Shown piece by piece: positions 48,586-61,262 of a stretch of DNA of 64,000 bases; the first letter of the stretch is position 1; the number at the start of each line of letters is the position of its first letter. Source of the DNA: Gnetum montanum (Eukaryota; Streptophyta; Gnetopsida; Gnetales; Gnetaceae); NCBI GenBank assembly GCA_015680685.1, contig MNCI01004170.1:577641-641640 (forward strand), given 5' to 3'. The position numbers and the translations under genes were made by a program. The notes below the pieces were generated by a model that did not search any database, was not told where the DNA came from, and saw only the letters and a program-made list of their open reading frames with translations.

Positions 48586-49421
48586 TGATGAACATGCATT
48601 TGTCATCCATTCTAATGTCAGGTATGTGACGTCAGAGCCATGATGTCATGTACATGATGTTGAGGTATATTCCCCAAGCCTATAAATAACATGCCTAGGC
48701 TCCAGTTTAGTACTAGTTTTCAGTTAGTTTTCAAACAGAGTGGCGAAGCTCTTGCTGTTTCTTTTCCATATAGTTAGAATATTTTCTGAGTGTCTGCAGA
48801 AGGAGTCTAAGTGTGTACGATTCTTTGTTCAAGCATTGATGTACCTCAGCGTAGCAGTGTGACAAGAATAAAATGAACTCTTTTGACAATCCTTACAACA
48901 TTGAGAATAACTTAATATTTTCTTTATTTCACTTTAATTTCTTGCTTTTTTCTTTAATGCATTTGAATTAAGCAATTTATTTCTAGTAGTTAATGAACGC
49001 AAGCATAACCACTTTGAGCATTCATATAGTACTTGGTAGCTTAGCAATGCTTAACGTTTGCTAGTCTAGCAGTGCTATATGTGTTTAGGATGTGTCCAGG
49101 AAAGTGGAGTGGTTACTTGTGTTAGGCTAGCTAGGCAATAAATGAATTAGATCTTTAATTACTCTACTCTTCATTCTTATTGAAGGCAACCAAATTCATA
49201 AATTATAAAGTAAGAAAAATCATATACCTCAATTACACTTAAACCATACCCTTGAACCTCATAAGTGTAATTGAAAAGACAACGAATGTTCTCAACGCCC
49301 ATTTCCCTTCCTAGAAGAGCTAGTGCATTAGATAACTATAGGTCCATAGAATTTGACCGGATCACGTGTAATGCCTTTGTGATTTGTATGGTTGGGCATA
49401 GGGGTACCTTGTCACTCATCA
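48586..49421 (+). repeat. Element B 3' LTR (836 bp)
   Basis: TATAAATA at 48,681-48,688. It is shorter than the 5' LTR mainly because it has two rather than three palindromic U3 units (48,614-48,665). Many substitutions separate the two LTRs, so insertion is not recent. Confidence 0.92.
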
Positions 49422-49800
49422 ATAGTCCATCTTCAAAAGATTCCACTCTCTAACATCAAACTTTGACGATCTTCACTTGCTATCAAAATACTTTTTCAAA
49501 TGATAAATAAAATCCTTCAATTATAGCCTTCTCATTTAGATATAATCTACCTAGGATTTTATGAACTCATTAGCTAAAGAATTGAGACCTTGATGTGAGG
49601 TTTTCAATAGTTGAGGTACTAATACCAAAGAGAATCTTAGGGCCAAGGACTTCTAAATATTATACCTAAATTGAGCCACAAGTAGCATAGCCATCCAATT
49701 TATTTGATCAAACTAGATGAAATGCCTTAGGTGCTTCTCTAACATCTCATTTACCCATTCTATTTATCCATTTGTTTAGAGATCATACCCAGTAGGATGT
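49422..49800 (-). pseudogene. Element D relic: integrase core end
   Basis: On the minus strand near 49,780-49,710 a broken frame reads TNG.IEWVNEMLEKHLRHF, matching the third catalytic segment (TDGQTERVN) of Ty3-type integrases, followed by AQFRYN-like sequence. Stops interrupt it. It continues on the other side of element B. Confidence 0.55.
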
Positions 49801-50229
49801 CCAATTGACCAAATAGTTCTCTTCTTTCTAATTTTGAGTTGAATTAATAGCATGTAGTAATAGATAACTACAATCTGGATGGGTTTTTGGAACTTCATAT
49901 TTTGACATTTTTGTATAATAAGAACCAATAGGGAACCATTTTCCACCTCTAATAATTCTTTTCCCTTCAACTTCTTGGGATTTCAACATGAATAATGTAT
50001 CTTTGATGTCAAAATTTTGAGAGGATTGCTATTGTCTTCCTTCAACAAAAGAGGAGGATTCACCTTCTTCATATTTCTTCAATGGTAAAGTGGAAAGTAA
50101 AGTGGCCATATTAGTTATTGTAGCTATAGAAATATCAATACTTTGGAAAGTAAGATAAATATTGTGTTGTCTCATGTATAAGCCTATGAGAATATAGTTA
50201 GAGGAAAAAAGAAAACAAGAAAAATACAT
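49801..50229 (-). other. Unassigned minus-strand open pieces
   Basis: Two neighbouring open pieces (50,029-50,229 and 49,776-49,970) look protein-like but I cannot place them. They lie between the element D integrase relic and the viral block and could belong to either. Confidence 0.3.
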
Positions 50230-50429
50230 ATGTCAAAGTTTTTAAGTGAATCTTTGGTATTAGAACAATAGTTACAACAAAAGCAAAAACCAAAAACATG
50301 GCTTAATGAAGGTTAGATGAAAAATAAAGTTGGTTTAGAATTGACATAGAAATTAGCAAAATTAAAAATAGAGAAAAAAGTAAAAGCCTATAGATATAGA
50401 TGTAGAAGAAAGTTAAGAAAAGGATCAAG

Positions 50430-51350
50430 ATCCATAATGTCACGGACACATCATGATGTCATAGCCTATTCCTCCTAAGAATATCCCATAACAACAAGTG
50501 ATGATGTCATTACCAACTGCAACTATTCCTATATTAAATATTGATTATCTTGCCCCCAAGGAAATATTGCATACCATTAAAATCTAGGTTGAATAGTTAA
50601 GAGCAACACAACCATTATTGTGTTTAGATGAAAGAACAGTAAGGTTGTTTGGTTTAAGCCAAACAACAAGTAATATAAGATATTGGTGGGATAATGCTTC
50701 TCCTGAAGCACATGACGAAATTATTCAAGCAAGCTATTAAGGCTTATTTCAATCCCTCACTAATGAATTTTATATAGATCTTACTACTACTTTAACTTCT
50801 CAAGATAGGTTGATTTTAAGTTAGAGAAAATTAAAAAAATTTGAAATTTTTTAAATAGTTTAGTAGAGAATATTCAAAAGAAGTATATAGATTGGCTTTA
50901 CATAGAGACTAGTTAACCAATTTCTTGTATTTAGGCTCTTTGCCAGAAAATATTGGTTAGTTGGTTATGCATACTAATATGCAAAAGAATGTAGATTTGA
51001 CTAGTATGTTTTTCTATGATGTACATTTAACCCAGCAAGAAATATAGAAAGCCTATTATCATATCAATTTAGTAAAGTTATTACCATTTGCAGAAGTTTG
51101 TGCTAACATTAAGCCTATAGATACATTTGGAATCAAGCCTCAACCACCAAAAAGATATCCAAAAAGATTTTCTCAAAGAAGAAGAGCTAGAGTATTTCTA
51201 GCAAAGCCAAGGAAGTTTAAGCCCTATAAATTCATCAGAAGAAGAAGGAAGCTAGTCCCACAAAATAAGAAAAGTATAAGTTGCTATAGTTGCAAACAAC
51301 ATGGACATTACACATATGAATGTCCTTCTAAGGCACTAGGGTAACATATT
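50430..51350 (+). pseudogene. EPRV copy 1: capsid protein remnant with zinc knuckle
   Basis: A broken frame with Trp/aromatic-rich core around 50,690 leads to a basic region and one CX2CX4HX4C zinc knuckle at 51,282-51,323, all four ligands present. This is the usual nucleic-acid binding site near the capsid C-terminus. Several in-frame stops. Confidence 0.65.
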
Positions 51351-52590
51351 TCTTTGTTAAATTTGAAATGATTGGGAACTAATTAAAAATCAAGAACAAT
51401 TATTAGAAGCTTAGCAAAATTCTGAGGAAATTTGTAAATTATATTTTGAGGATGATAGTGAGAATAAAAGTGTTTCAAAAAGTGATTCAAAAGAAGAAAT
51501 TGTCATTACAAGTGTAAAAATGATGCATGGCATAGAAGGCCTAGAAGAATTTGATGAGGAACTTCTAGAATTTATAGAAGAAGAACTTGCAAAATTATAG
51601 CAATTTCTAGGGGAAGAAACAAAAGAAAATTCAGAATATGATATTGAAAATTTTGTTAATCCATTTTCTTCTTTTGCAAAAATAGGAGAAATTAGTACTC
51701 CATGGTTATAGCGTTCTGAAGATGAGTTTACATTGCCTTGAGCACTAATATTTGAAATTGAATCCTCTGATTTAGATGATGACCTTATTTATTCTGATAT
51801 AGAAATAAAGGTACAAGTTCCTCCAAAATTCCTGATTTCACCATATCCAAAGAAGAATCCTCAAACCTCCTGCCTCTAAAGAAATATGGGGTGACAAAGA
51901 AGAAAGCATCTGCAACTTTGATGTACTAGATAAAAAAATTGTAAGTATAGTTTGTGTATTGATCATTCCTCTTAAAATTATAGTTAGTGGCAAAGTAAAA
52001 TTGAAAATTTTAATGCTTTTAGATATCCTTGTGCAATGTTATATTTTGCCCATGAAAAAGTTATGGAAAATTGGGCATAGACATTAAGGGATTTTAAAAT
52101 TGATACTATAAATGGTGTAAGAAATCTTACAAAATTTACTTTAGATTTTTCAATCAAGCTTGACGATACCTATATTGGTACTACTGATTTTATATAGATT
52201 AGTGATTCTGGTTATGATATTGGGTTAGGCACTAATTTTATGGATTCTATAGGTCTTTATACCATTGCTCAGGATTTAATTGTGTGTACAATAGAAACTT
52301 GTAAAGTTATAGTTCCAAGAATATCCAATGAATTAGCTAGATCATAATATGAGAGTAAACCTTCTAATACTACTATAATAAATATAATCAAACATGAGGC
52401 ATTAATAAATAAACAAAGGTCAAAGTATGCTAAAGTTTAATAGAAGTTAAGGTTTTAAGGCTGTTTAAGTCAAACACAAGCAGAGTTAGTACTAAGAAAA
52501 CTACAAGAATGTTGTTGTTACCATCATTTAGAATTTTGGGATAATGATAGTCCTAAGGATTTAACTCCTACTTTGCATAATATCCCCATT
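51351..52590 (+). pseudogene. EPRV copy 1: acidic linker and protease region, broken
   Basis: Glu/Asp-rich sequence from about 51,400 to 51,800, then the region that in related copies holds the aspartic protease (about 51,950-52,350). The Asp-Thr-Gly type site is not recognisable as intact. Stops are frequent. Confidence 0.5.
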
Positions 52591-53880
52591 TAGGGCAAAA
52601 CAATCACCATGAACAAGAAGAATGAAGAAGAAGTAACTACCCAAATCAATGAATTCTTGAAAAAGAGGTTAATCTAGCCTTCAACCTCTAATTATTCTTG
52701 AGTCTATTTTATAGTAAGAAATCAAGTGAGGTAAGCCAAGAATGGTAATTAATTATATTCCCTTAAATGTAGCTACAAATGGCCACTACCAAATAAAGAA
52801 AAATTGATACAATGAGTAGCCTCAAAGCAAGTCTTTTCAAAGTTTGATTGTAAGTCAAGGTATCATCAAATTAAAATTGCTACCAAAGATAACCAATAGC
52901 TTTTAGTATGCCAATTGGTTTATTTGAATGGTTAGTCATGCCTTTTGGATAGAAGAATGCACATGCTCTATTTCAAAGATGAATGGATATGATTTTTGGT
53001 GCACATAAGGGTTTTATTATGAATTACATTGATGATTTTCTCATATTTTCTAATAGTGTGGAAGAACATTATGAACACTTGTTAGCCTTTACAGCCCTTG
53101 CTAAACAACATGAAATTGGATTATCCAGTGATCTAAAGAAGTTTCATGTATGCACTACAAGTATTGAGTTTTTGGGATTTCTTCTTAAAGATCAAAAAAT
53201 ATATATGCAAGAGCATGTTATTGAAAAAATAGTATAGTTTCCTAATCAATTAGAAAGTAAAGAATAGTGTATGAGATTTTTAAGATGTTTGAATTATGTG
53301 GCTAAGATTATTCAAAATTTATCTCAAAAGAATTCAATCATTAAAAAAGGAAAGAATACAACCCCATTTTAATGGACTTTAGAAGCCACAAAGCAGGTTC
53401 AATAGCTTAAAAAGGAAAGTAAGCATTTTCCTCCTCTTCAGCCTATTTTTGAAGGTCCATTTATTTTAAATATTGATGCTAGTTATGGTGCATGGGTAGC
53501 AATATTGTTAAAAGCTACAACAAAGCATGAAGATGAACAAATTTGTGCCTATGCTTCAAGTATAAATGCTAGTAATGAATTGTAGTATTGACTTGTAGAA
53601 AAGGATATTTTAGCAACAATTTGAGGTTTAGAAAAACTTCATTGTTATTTAATTGAAAATCCCATTATCTTAAGAATAGATTTTGCTAATCTAGCAATGC
53701 TTATGAAAAGAAAAATCACCAATTCACCAAAGCTTCAAGGGTTTTCCTAGTGGCAATTTTTGTTATCTCAATAGCAATTTTCAATTGAGAAATTCTAGGT
53801 GAAGTAAAATTTTTGCCTAGTGCCTTAACCAGAGAAATAAAAAGTTTTATATTTTAGGTATCAACATCAAGTTTGTCAAC
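52591..53880 (+). pseudogene. EPRV copy 1: reverse transcriptase and RNase H remnant
   Basis: The open piece 52,983-53,237 includes the RT catalytic motif YIDD in unbroken form and the segment IEFLGFLL that follows it in caulimovirid RTs. RNase H sequence continues to about 53,880 with stops. Upstream RT sequence from 52,591 is interrupted by stops and small deletions. The copy cannot make a functional enzyme. Confidence 0.75.
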
Positions 53881-54561
53881 TACTCCAACAACTAGCCCAA
53901 GTAATGAAGATTGGGAATAATGGTCGATAGGTACTCTGGAATAACAAGTATAGTGGTGTCAAAATATAATCTTATTGTTTCCACAAGAATGTTCTAGTAG
54001 TATTGGACGATTGTATCTATCCATAGACTTCTTCATCAACATGGCTAAAATAATTTACTACCTAGTCAATAATCTCAAATGGAGTTGTATCAAGCCAAAA
54101 ATTTTATGACATTTTCAATAAGAAGAAGTGTTGGATAATATCCTTCTTATCCAAAGAAAAATATTTCCAAATCAATGGGCAAGGAATTATTTCAACAATC
54201 TACTTCAATGGGAAATATGGAAATCCTGTCTTTGTTCCATCTTATAGAGAGTCAATCTTTATGGTGAAGTGACATATTATTAGAATGAACAACACATGAT
54301 AAACCCTAATCTTGTAGTCAAAGAATCTCAATAAGACAACTCATCACGATCAACCATCCTTAGAGAAATATCCAAACTTATCCATGCTTGTAATGAGTGT
54401 CAAAGAGCACACTCAAAGTTGTGTAGAGTACATTGTGCTATGCCTAAAGCACTTTAAGTCATTGTCAATTTCTTTGTTAAAGATAAGGTTCAGAAAGTCA
54501 TGTCTAATCATGCCTTTTTTGTGTTTATTTAATATGAGCTTTTCTATTTCCCACTCTTTTA

Positions 54562-55700
54562 AGGATCAAGAACTTAGAAGGGGGGTTGAATATGTTCCCC
54601 AACTTGAAATCAAACTTGTCACATAAAACACACCAAAATTTACATGGTTCCTCAACTTGGGTAGTCTACACTCAAATGGTAGATTCCTTGCATATCTTCA
54701 GACATTATTTCTTCCAAAATGTGGTTTAGAGAACACCAAAACCTTTACAAGATTTGAGCTTCGCTATGGAGAGTTTTGTTGCTACGAAATCTCTCAACCT
54801 TGTAAGGTGCCAACAAGCTCAGACTGTGGTTTCAACGATCCCACTACCTTTACAAAATTGACCTTTGCTCTAGAGTGTTTTGACGCTGCAAAACCACTCA
54901 ATCCCATAGGATCCCAATAAGCTCAATATGAATGTCTTCTTGCAAGAAACACATCAACCTCGTAGGACAACAAGAAAAAGAAAAGATACAAGGAAAGAAT
55001 GTAACTATAGTTACAAGTCCTTGTCATTGAAGCTCAATTCAATGTACAATTAACATACAACCAAGAAAATGATGTGACAATGAAGGACAAGAGTACAAGA
55101 GCATAAATATGACAATGATTGCTTTGATGTTGATAACACTTGCTCAATTCTCAAGAATTTGATGTCTTCCTATAGCTTAAGAGTTTTTGAAAATGTCTTG
55201 AAATTCATACAATGACTACCTAATGACTAGTGTAGATGTCTTCTTTGAAGTTGTGATGTCTACCAGAGATCTACCTCAATTCTGGATAGACATCTCGTTC
55301 TGAAGTGGAACATCTCTATAGAGACGTCTCTAGGGAAACATCTTCTTTTAGATGGAAAAGTCTATTGTTTCTTAGAGACATCTTCTTATGATTTCTTTCT
55401 TCTTAATAGAGATGTTTACTATTTCTTGGAGATGTCTCCTCAACTCTTGAACTCTGGTTCCTAAGACTTTCTCTTGTTAATTGGCTTCTTCCCAATCCTT
55501 CGAGCATATTCATTTGATTTGTAGTCTTTGGTTTTAGTCCATACTCATTCATGTTCTCATGTTATCTTATAAGATCTTCACTTATTTAGATCTCATTTTC
55601 TTTGAGTTCTTAGTCCTCATGTTCCTGTAAACACATTGTCCACAACAAAAATTCTTTGTTCTTCATTTTCCTTAAGGTTTTGACATACCAAACTTTTAGT
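54562..55700 (-). repeat. Dispersed LTR-like repeat R2, copy b, inserted in EPRV intergenic region
   Basis: Matches R2a (15,820-16,893) in reverse orientation. The viral sequence on either side is continuous in copy 2 (about 56,430-56,450), which shows the unoccupied site. CTTTTA flanks both ends and may be the target duplication. Likely a solo LTR. Confidence 0.65.
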
Positions 55701-55709
55701 TATCATTCA

Positions 55710-56437
55710 TATCTTGTATCAATGGCTATATAAGTCCCTCACTTCTCTCATGTAAATTATCCTCAGTTGCATTGAATGAAATTAAGGTTGAAGTTTATGA
55801 ATTTTCCTAAGAGCTTTGCTTCTTCAATCCTTGTGATTGAGAAATTTTGATTAATTGCAAGTGTTTGCATTAGGCTTACCACTTAAGCAAATGAGTTTCT
55901 GATTTGAAAGTGTATTTGTGTCTTACAGATCATTGGTAGCGAAGTGTATGCACCTCTCACTAGTAAAATCAAATCTTAGTATGGCTTCATGATCAAGCTC
56001 TATTTTATTTTACGCCATGGCCGTTATTCCATTCTACACATTCAAAGTGCTTCTTGATGCTACTGTGGAGCCTCTAGTACAAATGAAGCACTTCAGATGC
56101 ATAGCATGGGACGATAGCCATGGTGGAAAATAAAATAGAGCTTGATCCTAAACTTACACTAAGATTTGATTTTACTAGTAAGAGATGTGTAAACTTGGCT
56201 AGCAATGATCTATAAGATACAAATACACTTTCAGATCAGAAACTCATTTACGTAAGTGGCAAAATTATTGAAAATGCTTGCAATAAATCAAGACTACTTA
56301 ATCAAAAATATTGAAGAAGCATAGCTCTTATGAAGACTCACAAACTTCAACTTCAATTTCATTCAATGCAACTCAGGATGATTTACATGAGAGAAGTGAT
56401 GGGCTTATATAGCCATTAATACAAGAGATGGATAAAG
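55710..56437. repeat. Large inverted repeat at the centre of the EPRV dimer
   Basis: Arms 55,710-56,053 and 56,085-56,437 are reverse complements with scattered differences; shared words include gcattgaatgaaatta, aatgagtttctgat and gatcaagctctattttatttt. The central spacer is 31 nt. The arms are the viral promoter and leader region of copies 1 and 2. Confidence 0.9.
55727..55733 (+). promoter_or_regulatory. EPRV copy 1 TATA box
   Basis: TATATAA in ggctatataagtccc; the mirror copy lies at 56,405-56,411 on the minus strand. Position after RNase H fits the single promoter of caulimovirids. Confidence 0.6.
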
Positions 56438-58362
56438 AGTGAGAAATAGAAAAGTTGAGATTACATGAACACAGGAAAGACATGATTAGACATGACTTTG
56501 TGAACCTTATCTATAATAAAGAGACTGATAATGGCTTAAAGTGCTTTAAGCATAGCATGATGTATACTGCACAACTTTGACCATGCTCTTTAATACACAT
56601 TACAGGAACATATAAGTTTGAACATAGGATGATTGATGGAAATGAGTTGTTTTCTTAATATTTTTCAACTTCAAGAATAGGTTTTATCATGCTCATTCAT
56701 TTTGAAAATATGTTCCTTCATCATAAAGATTGATTCTCTAAAAGGTGGAACAAAGATAGGGTTCTCATATTTCCCATTGATCTAGATTGTTGAAATAATT
56801 CCTTGCGAATTGATTTGCAAATAGCTATCTTCAGATAACAAGGATGTTATCCAACACTTCTTATTACTGCAAATGTTGTAAAAGTTTTCTCTCAAGATGA
56901 ATCCATTTAAGATTATTGACTAAGTAATCAATTCTTCTAGCCATGTTGCTGAAGAAGTCTATGGACAAATACAATTGTCCAATACCACTAGCACTTTTTG
57001 TGGAAATCATAAGGTTATATTTTGACATCATTATACTCATTGTTCCAAAGTACCTGTCAGCCATTGTTACCAATCTTCATTACTTGGACTAGTTGTTAGA
57101 GTAGTTGACGATTTTGATAGTGACACTTGAAACATAAAACTTTTCATTTCTTTGGTTAAGGTGTCAGGTAGATAGTTTACTTCACTTGAAATTATTTTTT
57201 TCATAAGTGTTGCTCAATTAGTAGAATTTGTTCTTAAGATAAAGAGATTATTAATTAAATAATAGTAAAATTTTTCTAAACTTCAAATTGCTACTAAAAT
57301 CTATTTTTCTACAAGCCAATACTGTAATTCATTACTAGCAAATGTACCTGAAGCATAAGCACAAATTTGTTCATCTTTACGCTTTGTTGCAACTTTTAAC
57401 AATACTACTCCCCATGCATCATAACTAGCATCAGTATCATTTATAAATGAACCTTTAAAAATAGGCTCAATAGGAGGCAAATGTTTACATTCCTTTTTAA
57501 CTTGTTGAACCTGCTTTGTAGCTTCTAGAGTCTATTGAAACGGGGTTGTATTCTTTACTTTTCTAATGATTGAATTCTTTTGAGATAGATTTTGAATATG
57601 CTTAGCCACATAATTCAAACATTCTAAAAACCTCATACATTGTTCTTTGCTTTCCAATTGATTAGGAAATTATACAATTTTTTTAATAACATGCTCTTTC
57701 ATTTAGATTTTTTGATCTTTAAGAAGAACTCCCAAAAAATCAATACTTGTAGTGCATATGTGAAACTTCTTTGGATCACTGGATAATCCAATTTCATGTT
57801 GTTTAGTAAGGGTTGCAAAGGCTAACAAGTGTTCATAATGTTCTTTCACACTATTAGAAAATATGAGAAAATAATCAATATAATTAGCAATGAAAGCTTT
57901 ATGTGCACCAAAAATCATATCCATTCATCTTTGAAACAAAGCATCTGCATTCTTTTATCTAAAAGGCATGACTAACCATTCAAATAAACCAATTAGTGTA
58001 CTAAAAGCTAGTTTATGAATATCTTCAATAGCAATTTTAATTTGATGATACCCTAACTTACAATCAAACTTTGAATAAACTTACTTAGAGGCTACTTGTT
58101 GTATTAGTTCTTCTTTATTTGGTAATGAATTTAAAGAAATATAATTAATTACCATTCTTATCTTGCCTTGGTTGATTTCTACATAATTCCTTACTATAAA
58201 ATAGACTCAAGGATAATTATATGTTGAAGGCTAGATTAACCCCTTTTTTTGGAATTCATTGATTTGGGCAATTACTTCTTCTTCATCCTTCTTGTTCATG
58301 ATGATTGTTTTGCCCTAAATGGGGATATTATTCAAAGTAGGAGTTGAAGCCTTAGGACTATT
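56085..58362 (-). mobile_element. Endogenous pararetrovirus copy 2, 3' half (right arm)
   Basis: Read on the minus strand from 58,362 down: RT, RNase H, post-RNase H region and promoter/leader arm. It mirrors copy 1. The virus-derived part continues, across a 2.9-kb insertion, at 61,263-62,795. Confidence 0.75.
57090..58340 (-). pseudogene. EPRV copy 2: reverse transcriptase and RNase H remnant
   Basis: The open piece 57,924-57,703 covers the RT palm, but the catalytic motif reads YIDY, so the second Asp is lost. RNase H sequence follows to about 57,090 with stops. The further piece 57,073-56,864 is the post-RNase H region, also present in copy 1 near 54,000. Confidence 0.75.
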
Positions 58363-61262
58363 TGTTAGCACATTTGACCATTGATGGATCAAGTTTTAAA
58401 AGTCTAAGGAAGAACAAGTATTGATCTTATGCTACCCAAAAAAATGATGCAAATTGTATCTATTAGTTGATGGTAATCATTTGGAAGTGTGAATTAGCTT
58501 TGGTTGTTTGTTGACCACAAGTGCCATTAAGGGCATTTTCATTTACTAATCCAAGGTAAATTGGAAATTCTTGAAAAGAAATCTATTAGGCATCGATGAA
58601 ATTTCAATCATTACATGCCTTAGCGAGAAATCATGGAAAATCAAAAATAATGCAGGACTCTAAAACTTCTCACCAAAATACCGAATCATCATAGTCATAT
58701 TTTGAATATGTAGACAAGAAATTGATATCTACTACCTAATTCTGCAACTAGGAGGTTTTGGATAGCTTGGCTATTCGATAAACAAAAGGAAGATAGAAAA
58801 CTCGCATCAAAGAGGATGATTCAAATAGGGGATTTTCCTTTAAAGATTAAAAGGAGAACCACCTCAAAAAGTCAAAAATGTGGTTACTAGAATTTTTCTA
58901 TAGTTATTGATCCTCATTATTATCAAAAAAGATTTAAACATTAATAGTAATAATTGGAGGAATTAGGCAATGTCCATGTTTCTTATCCAAGAATTGAATT
59001 GATGAGTACAGTAAAAAATTGTGGTAAAGAGGAGCTTGGTATTTATCAGAATATCCAAGAAATACACCTACTTTAGGGTTGGGATAAATAGCATTTCTGA
59101 AATGTGCTTGCAACTCTCATCCTTTCTATGTTATCATCAACATCTGATACAAATTGATTCCTTTCCATGAAAGAAAACTGCTGTTTTAAGTTACAAACCT
59201 AAGTACAACTTCAACTATAGCACTAATGCAACCCCAAACTTGGCCTCATCATCAATTGCAAACGATCTTTAATGTAGTTCCTCCTAGGGTTCTAATTACC
59301 ATGAGGAAGCAGCAATTTTGAAGGTAGTCAATGTAGACATGGTGGACGATACAGTGACAATGCAGTGGCATCATTGGCATAGTTGGTAGCAGAACGCATG
59401 TAGGAAGTTTGTTGTTGCTCTATGGCAAGTGTAGCAACAACAATGCTACAAATAGTGATGCACAATAGCAACAATGCTACAACAACAATGCATAGTAGCA
59501 TCGTTGACATCGGTAGGAACTACACCAACATCACCATCATTATTTTCCTAAACCAACACAGCACCCATGATGATGAAGAGGATGCAACGTGGCGAATGAT
59601 AAACCCTCTTCCCTGCAACACATGGCAAATCATAAACCTTTGCTTCTGTGTTCCCATAATCCATTGGAGAGAATCACATGTCATTTTGAAATTTAAAATT
59701 TAGGTTGGAACATAATAAAAAACTATATAGATTATTATGATGGGCATGAAATTTAATATAATTTTGAATAAAAATAAGAAACATGTACATAGGAAGGGGG
59801 ATATAGACCTTCATTTTTAATTATTATTTTATTTCTTATGAAAGTTGTATAGAAGTACAACTAAACCTCCTAAATGTTTGCATTTGACATGACACTTGCC
59901 AACTATGGCATGTATCTCTCTAATTTTTGTAACTTCTTATGGTAACTTCCAAGATATTTCTTATCAAGGAAACACTTGACAACCATAGTTCAAATTTCTA
60001 ATAACTTCCTATACAAGTTATAACTTCTAAGGTAGTTATAAATTAATATTCATAGATATTTGTAATACCCTTAACTTTTCATGATTATTGTAACTACCTT
60101 AAGTTTACTATTCAAAGGTAGAATTAAAAAGGGAAGGGAAGGAAGGAAAAAAATTGGAAAAAGAAACTTTGAATATTGTAAAAGCATGGCTTGCTAAAGA
60201 CATCAACTCGGCTGCTTTGTTTTAATCCTATGAGTTCATTTCCTCCTATTTTGTTTTAGTTACTAAACTAATGGTTTAGGTAATATTGTGCTTGGTATTT
60301 AATTTTGGGATTTTTTCTAAGTTTCTTTTATAGTTCTATTTTTACACAATATTAGACTCATATTAAGATTTTCCATAGAAGAGCTTATGTTGTTAAAAAT
60401 CCTCAAGAGCAATTTAATAATAATGTATTAATGAAATTGCCTATTTTGAGCATAGAGGATCTAGAAAAATCTTTGATACTTTGATGAAACTAAAATAGCT
60501 TCTTTATTTTTAAAGTGTATTACCTTGGTATTTCAATCCTAAAATTGTTAAATTATTTTAAGGCTCTGTTGAATGTAGTCTTTGACAACTATTAATTAGC
60601 CAAAATAAAGATTCGTACTTTTTCATTTATGCAGCATTTTTGGTAGTATAATTTTTTTTTGAAATTGCTTGTTGAGCTCAAAAGATTTGGACAATTCATA
60701 GTTATTGAATTAGACATAGCTTTATTGCAAAGTATTTCCTCGTGTTAATTTATCTTGCTTTAATATTTGAGGTTTCATTTAAATCTTCTTTCTTTTCTTT
60801 CTCTTTTTAAGTCCATTAAATCTCACTTTATTTCTAGTTTTCTTGTAGACATTTCTCTCTAGGAAAAATTAGGAGTAGATTGGCAGAATTGTGCTTAAAT
60901 GTTTTTGCAAAATTTTATTTTTTTACAAGTAACATACTACAAGGACCATATAAGTGATTGGACAAATTAGTAATCTCCAACAACTCACAATATTTCACAA
61001 AGTTAGTTGAATCTTCTTTTATGATAGCCAATTACAGTTTCATACATAATCGAACCATTTTGACATTCACAATAGTAAACACATACTCACGATTAGTTTG
61101 TTTCACAACTACTGAGTCTATTTGGAGGTATCTGGGCCTTGGTGTTACCAAAGACAAGTAAGTACCTAAACCCTATTTGAAGAACACCTTTGATCCCCTG
61201 ACTTTCCAAGGTTACAAGAACGTGAGGCTCACAACGTTGGCGGTTCCAAATGGTCACCAACA
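58363..61262. mobile_element. 2.9-kb insertion in EPRV copy 2
   Basis: It starts TGTTAGCAC and ends GGTCACCAACA, and is flanked by CTATT (58,358-58,362) and CTATC (61,263-61,267). Copy 1 at 52,546-52,550 shows the uninterrupted viral site GATAG (CTATC on the other strand), which proves the insertion. Its right 380 bp are repeat R1. No coding sequence is recognised; a CAACAATG-rich patch lies at about 59,430-59,500. TG...CA ends and a 5-bp duplication point to an LTR-type element, but no internal LTR pair was found. Confidence 0.7.
60881..61262 (-). repeat. Dispersed repeat R1, copy b
   Basis: Matches R1a at 19,272-19,649 along its length and forms the right end of the 2.9-kb insertion. Confidence 0.65.

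Larger units (their letters stand above)
39251..49421 (+). mobile_element. Element B: complete Athila-like Ty3/gypsy element, decayed
   Basis: This is a 10,171-bp element with two LTRs that share TGATGA...TCATCA ends, flanked by an exact 5-bp target-site duplication ATAGT (39,246-39,250 and 49,422-49,426). The internal order is primer site, gag, protease, RT, RNase H, integrase, long non-coding tail and polypurine tract. Every coding region holds stops. It is the same family as element A and the best copy for defining the family in this window. It sits inside the integrase gene of the older element D. Confidence 0.92.
50430..56053 (+). mobile_element. Endogenous pararetrovirus copy 1 (Caulimoviridae-like), left arm of inverted dimer
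   Basis: Order on the plus strand: capsid region with a CCHC knuckle, acidic stretch, protease, RT, RNase H, then an intergenic region with a TATA box, and no LTR and no integrase. That combination is caulimovirid rather than retrotransposon. All frames are broken. An LTR-like repeat (R2b, about 54,562-55,700) splits its intergenic region. The gymnosperm setting suggests relation to the endogenous lineages described from such genomes, but genus placement needs a tree. Confidence 0.75.

Noticed and set aside
54657-54920. Conserved small protein shared with 16,541-16,759
   Set aside because: The similarity is explained by the 1.1-kb repeat R2; changes do not respect codon positions and stops differ.
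55930-55955. Viral tRNA-Met primer site near ttggtagcgaagtg
   Set aside because: Only the first five bases of TGGTATCAGAGC match; too weak to call.
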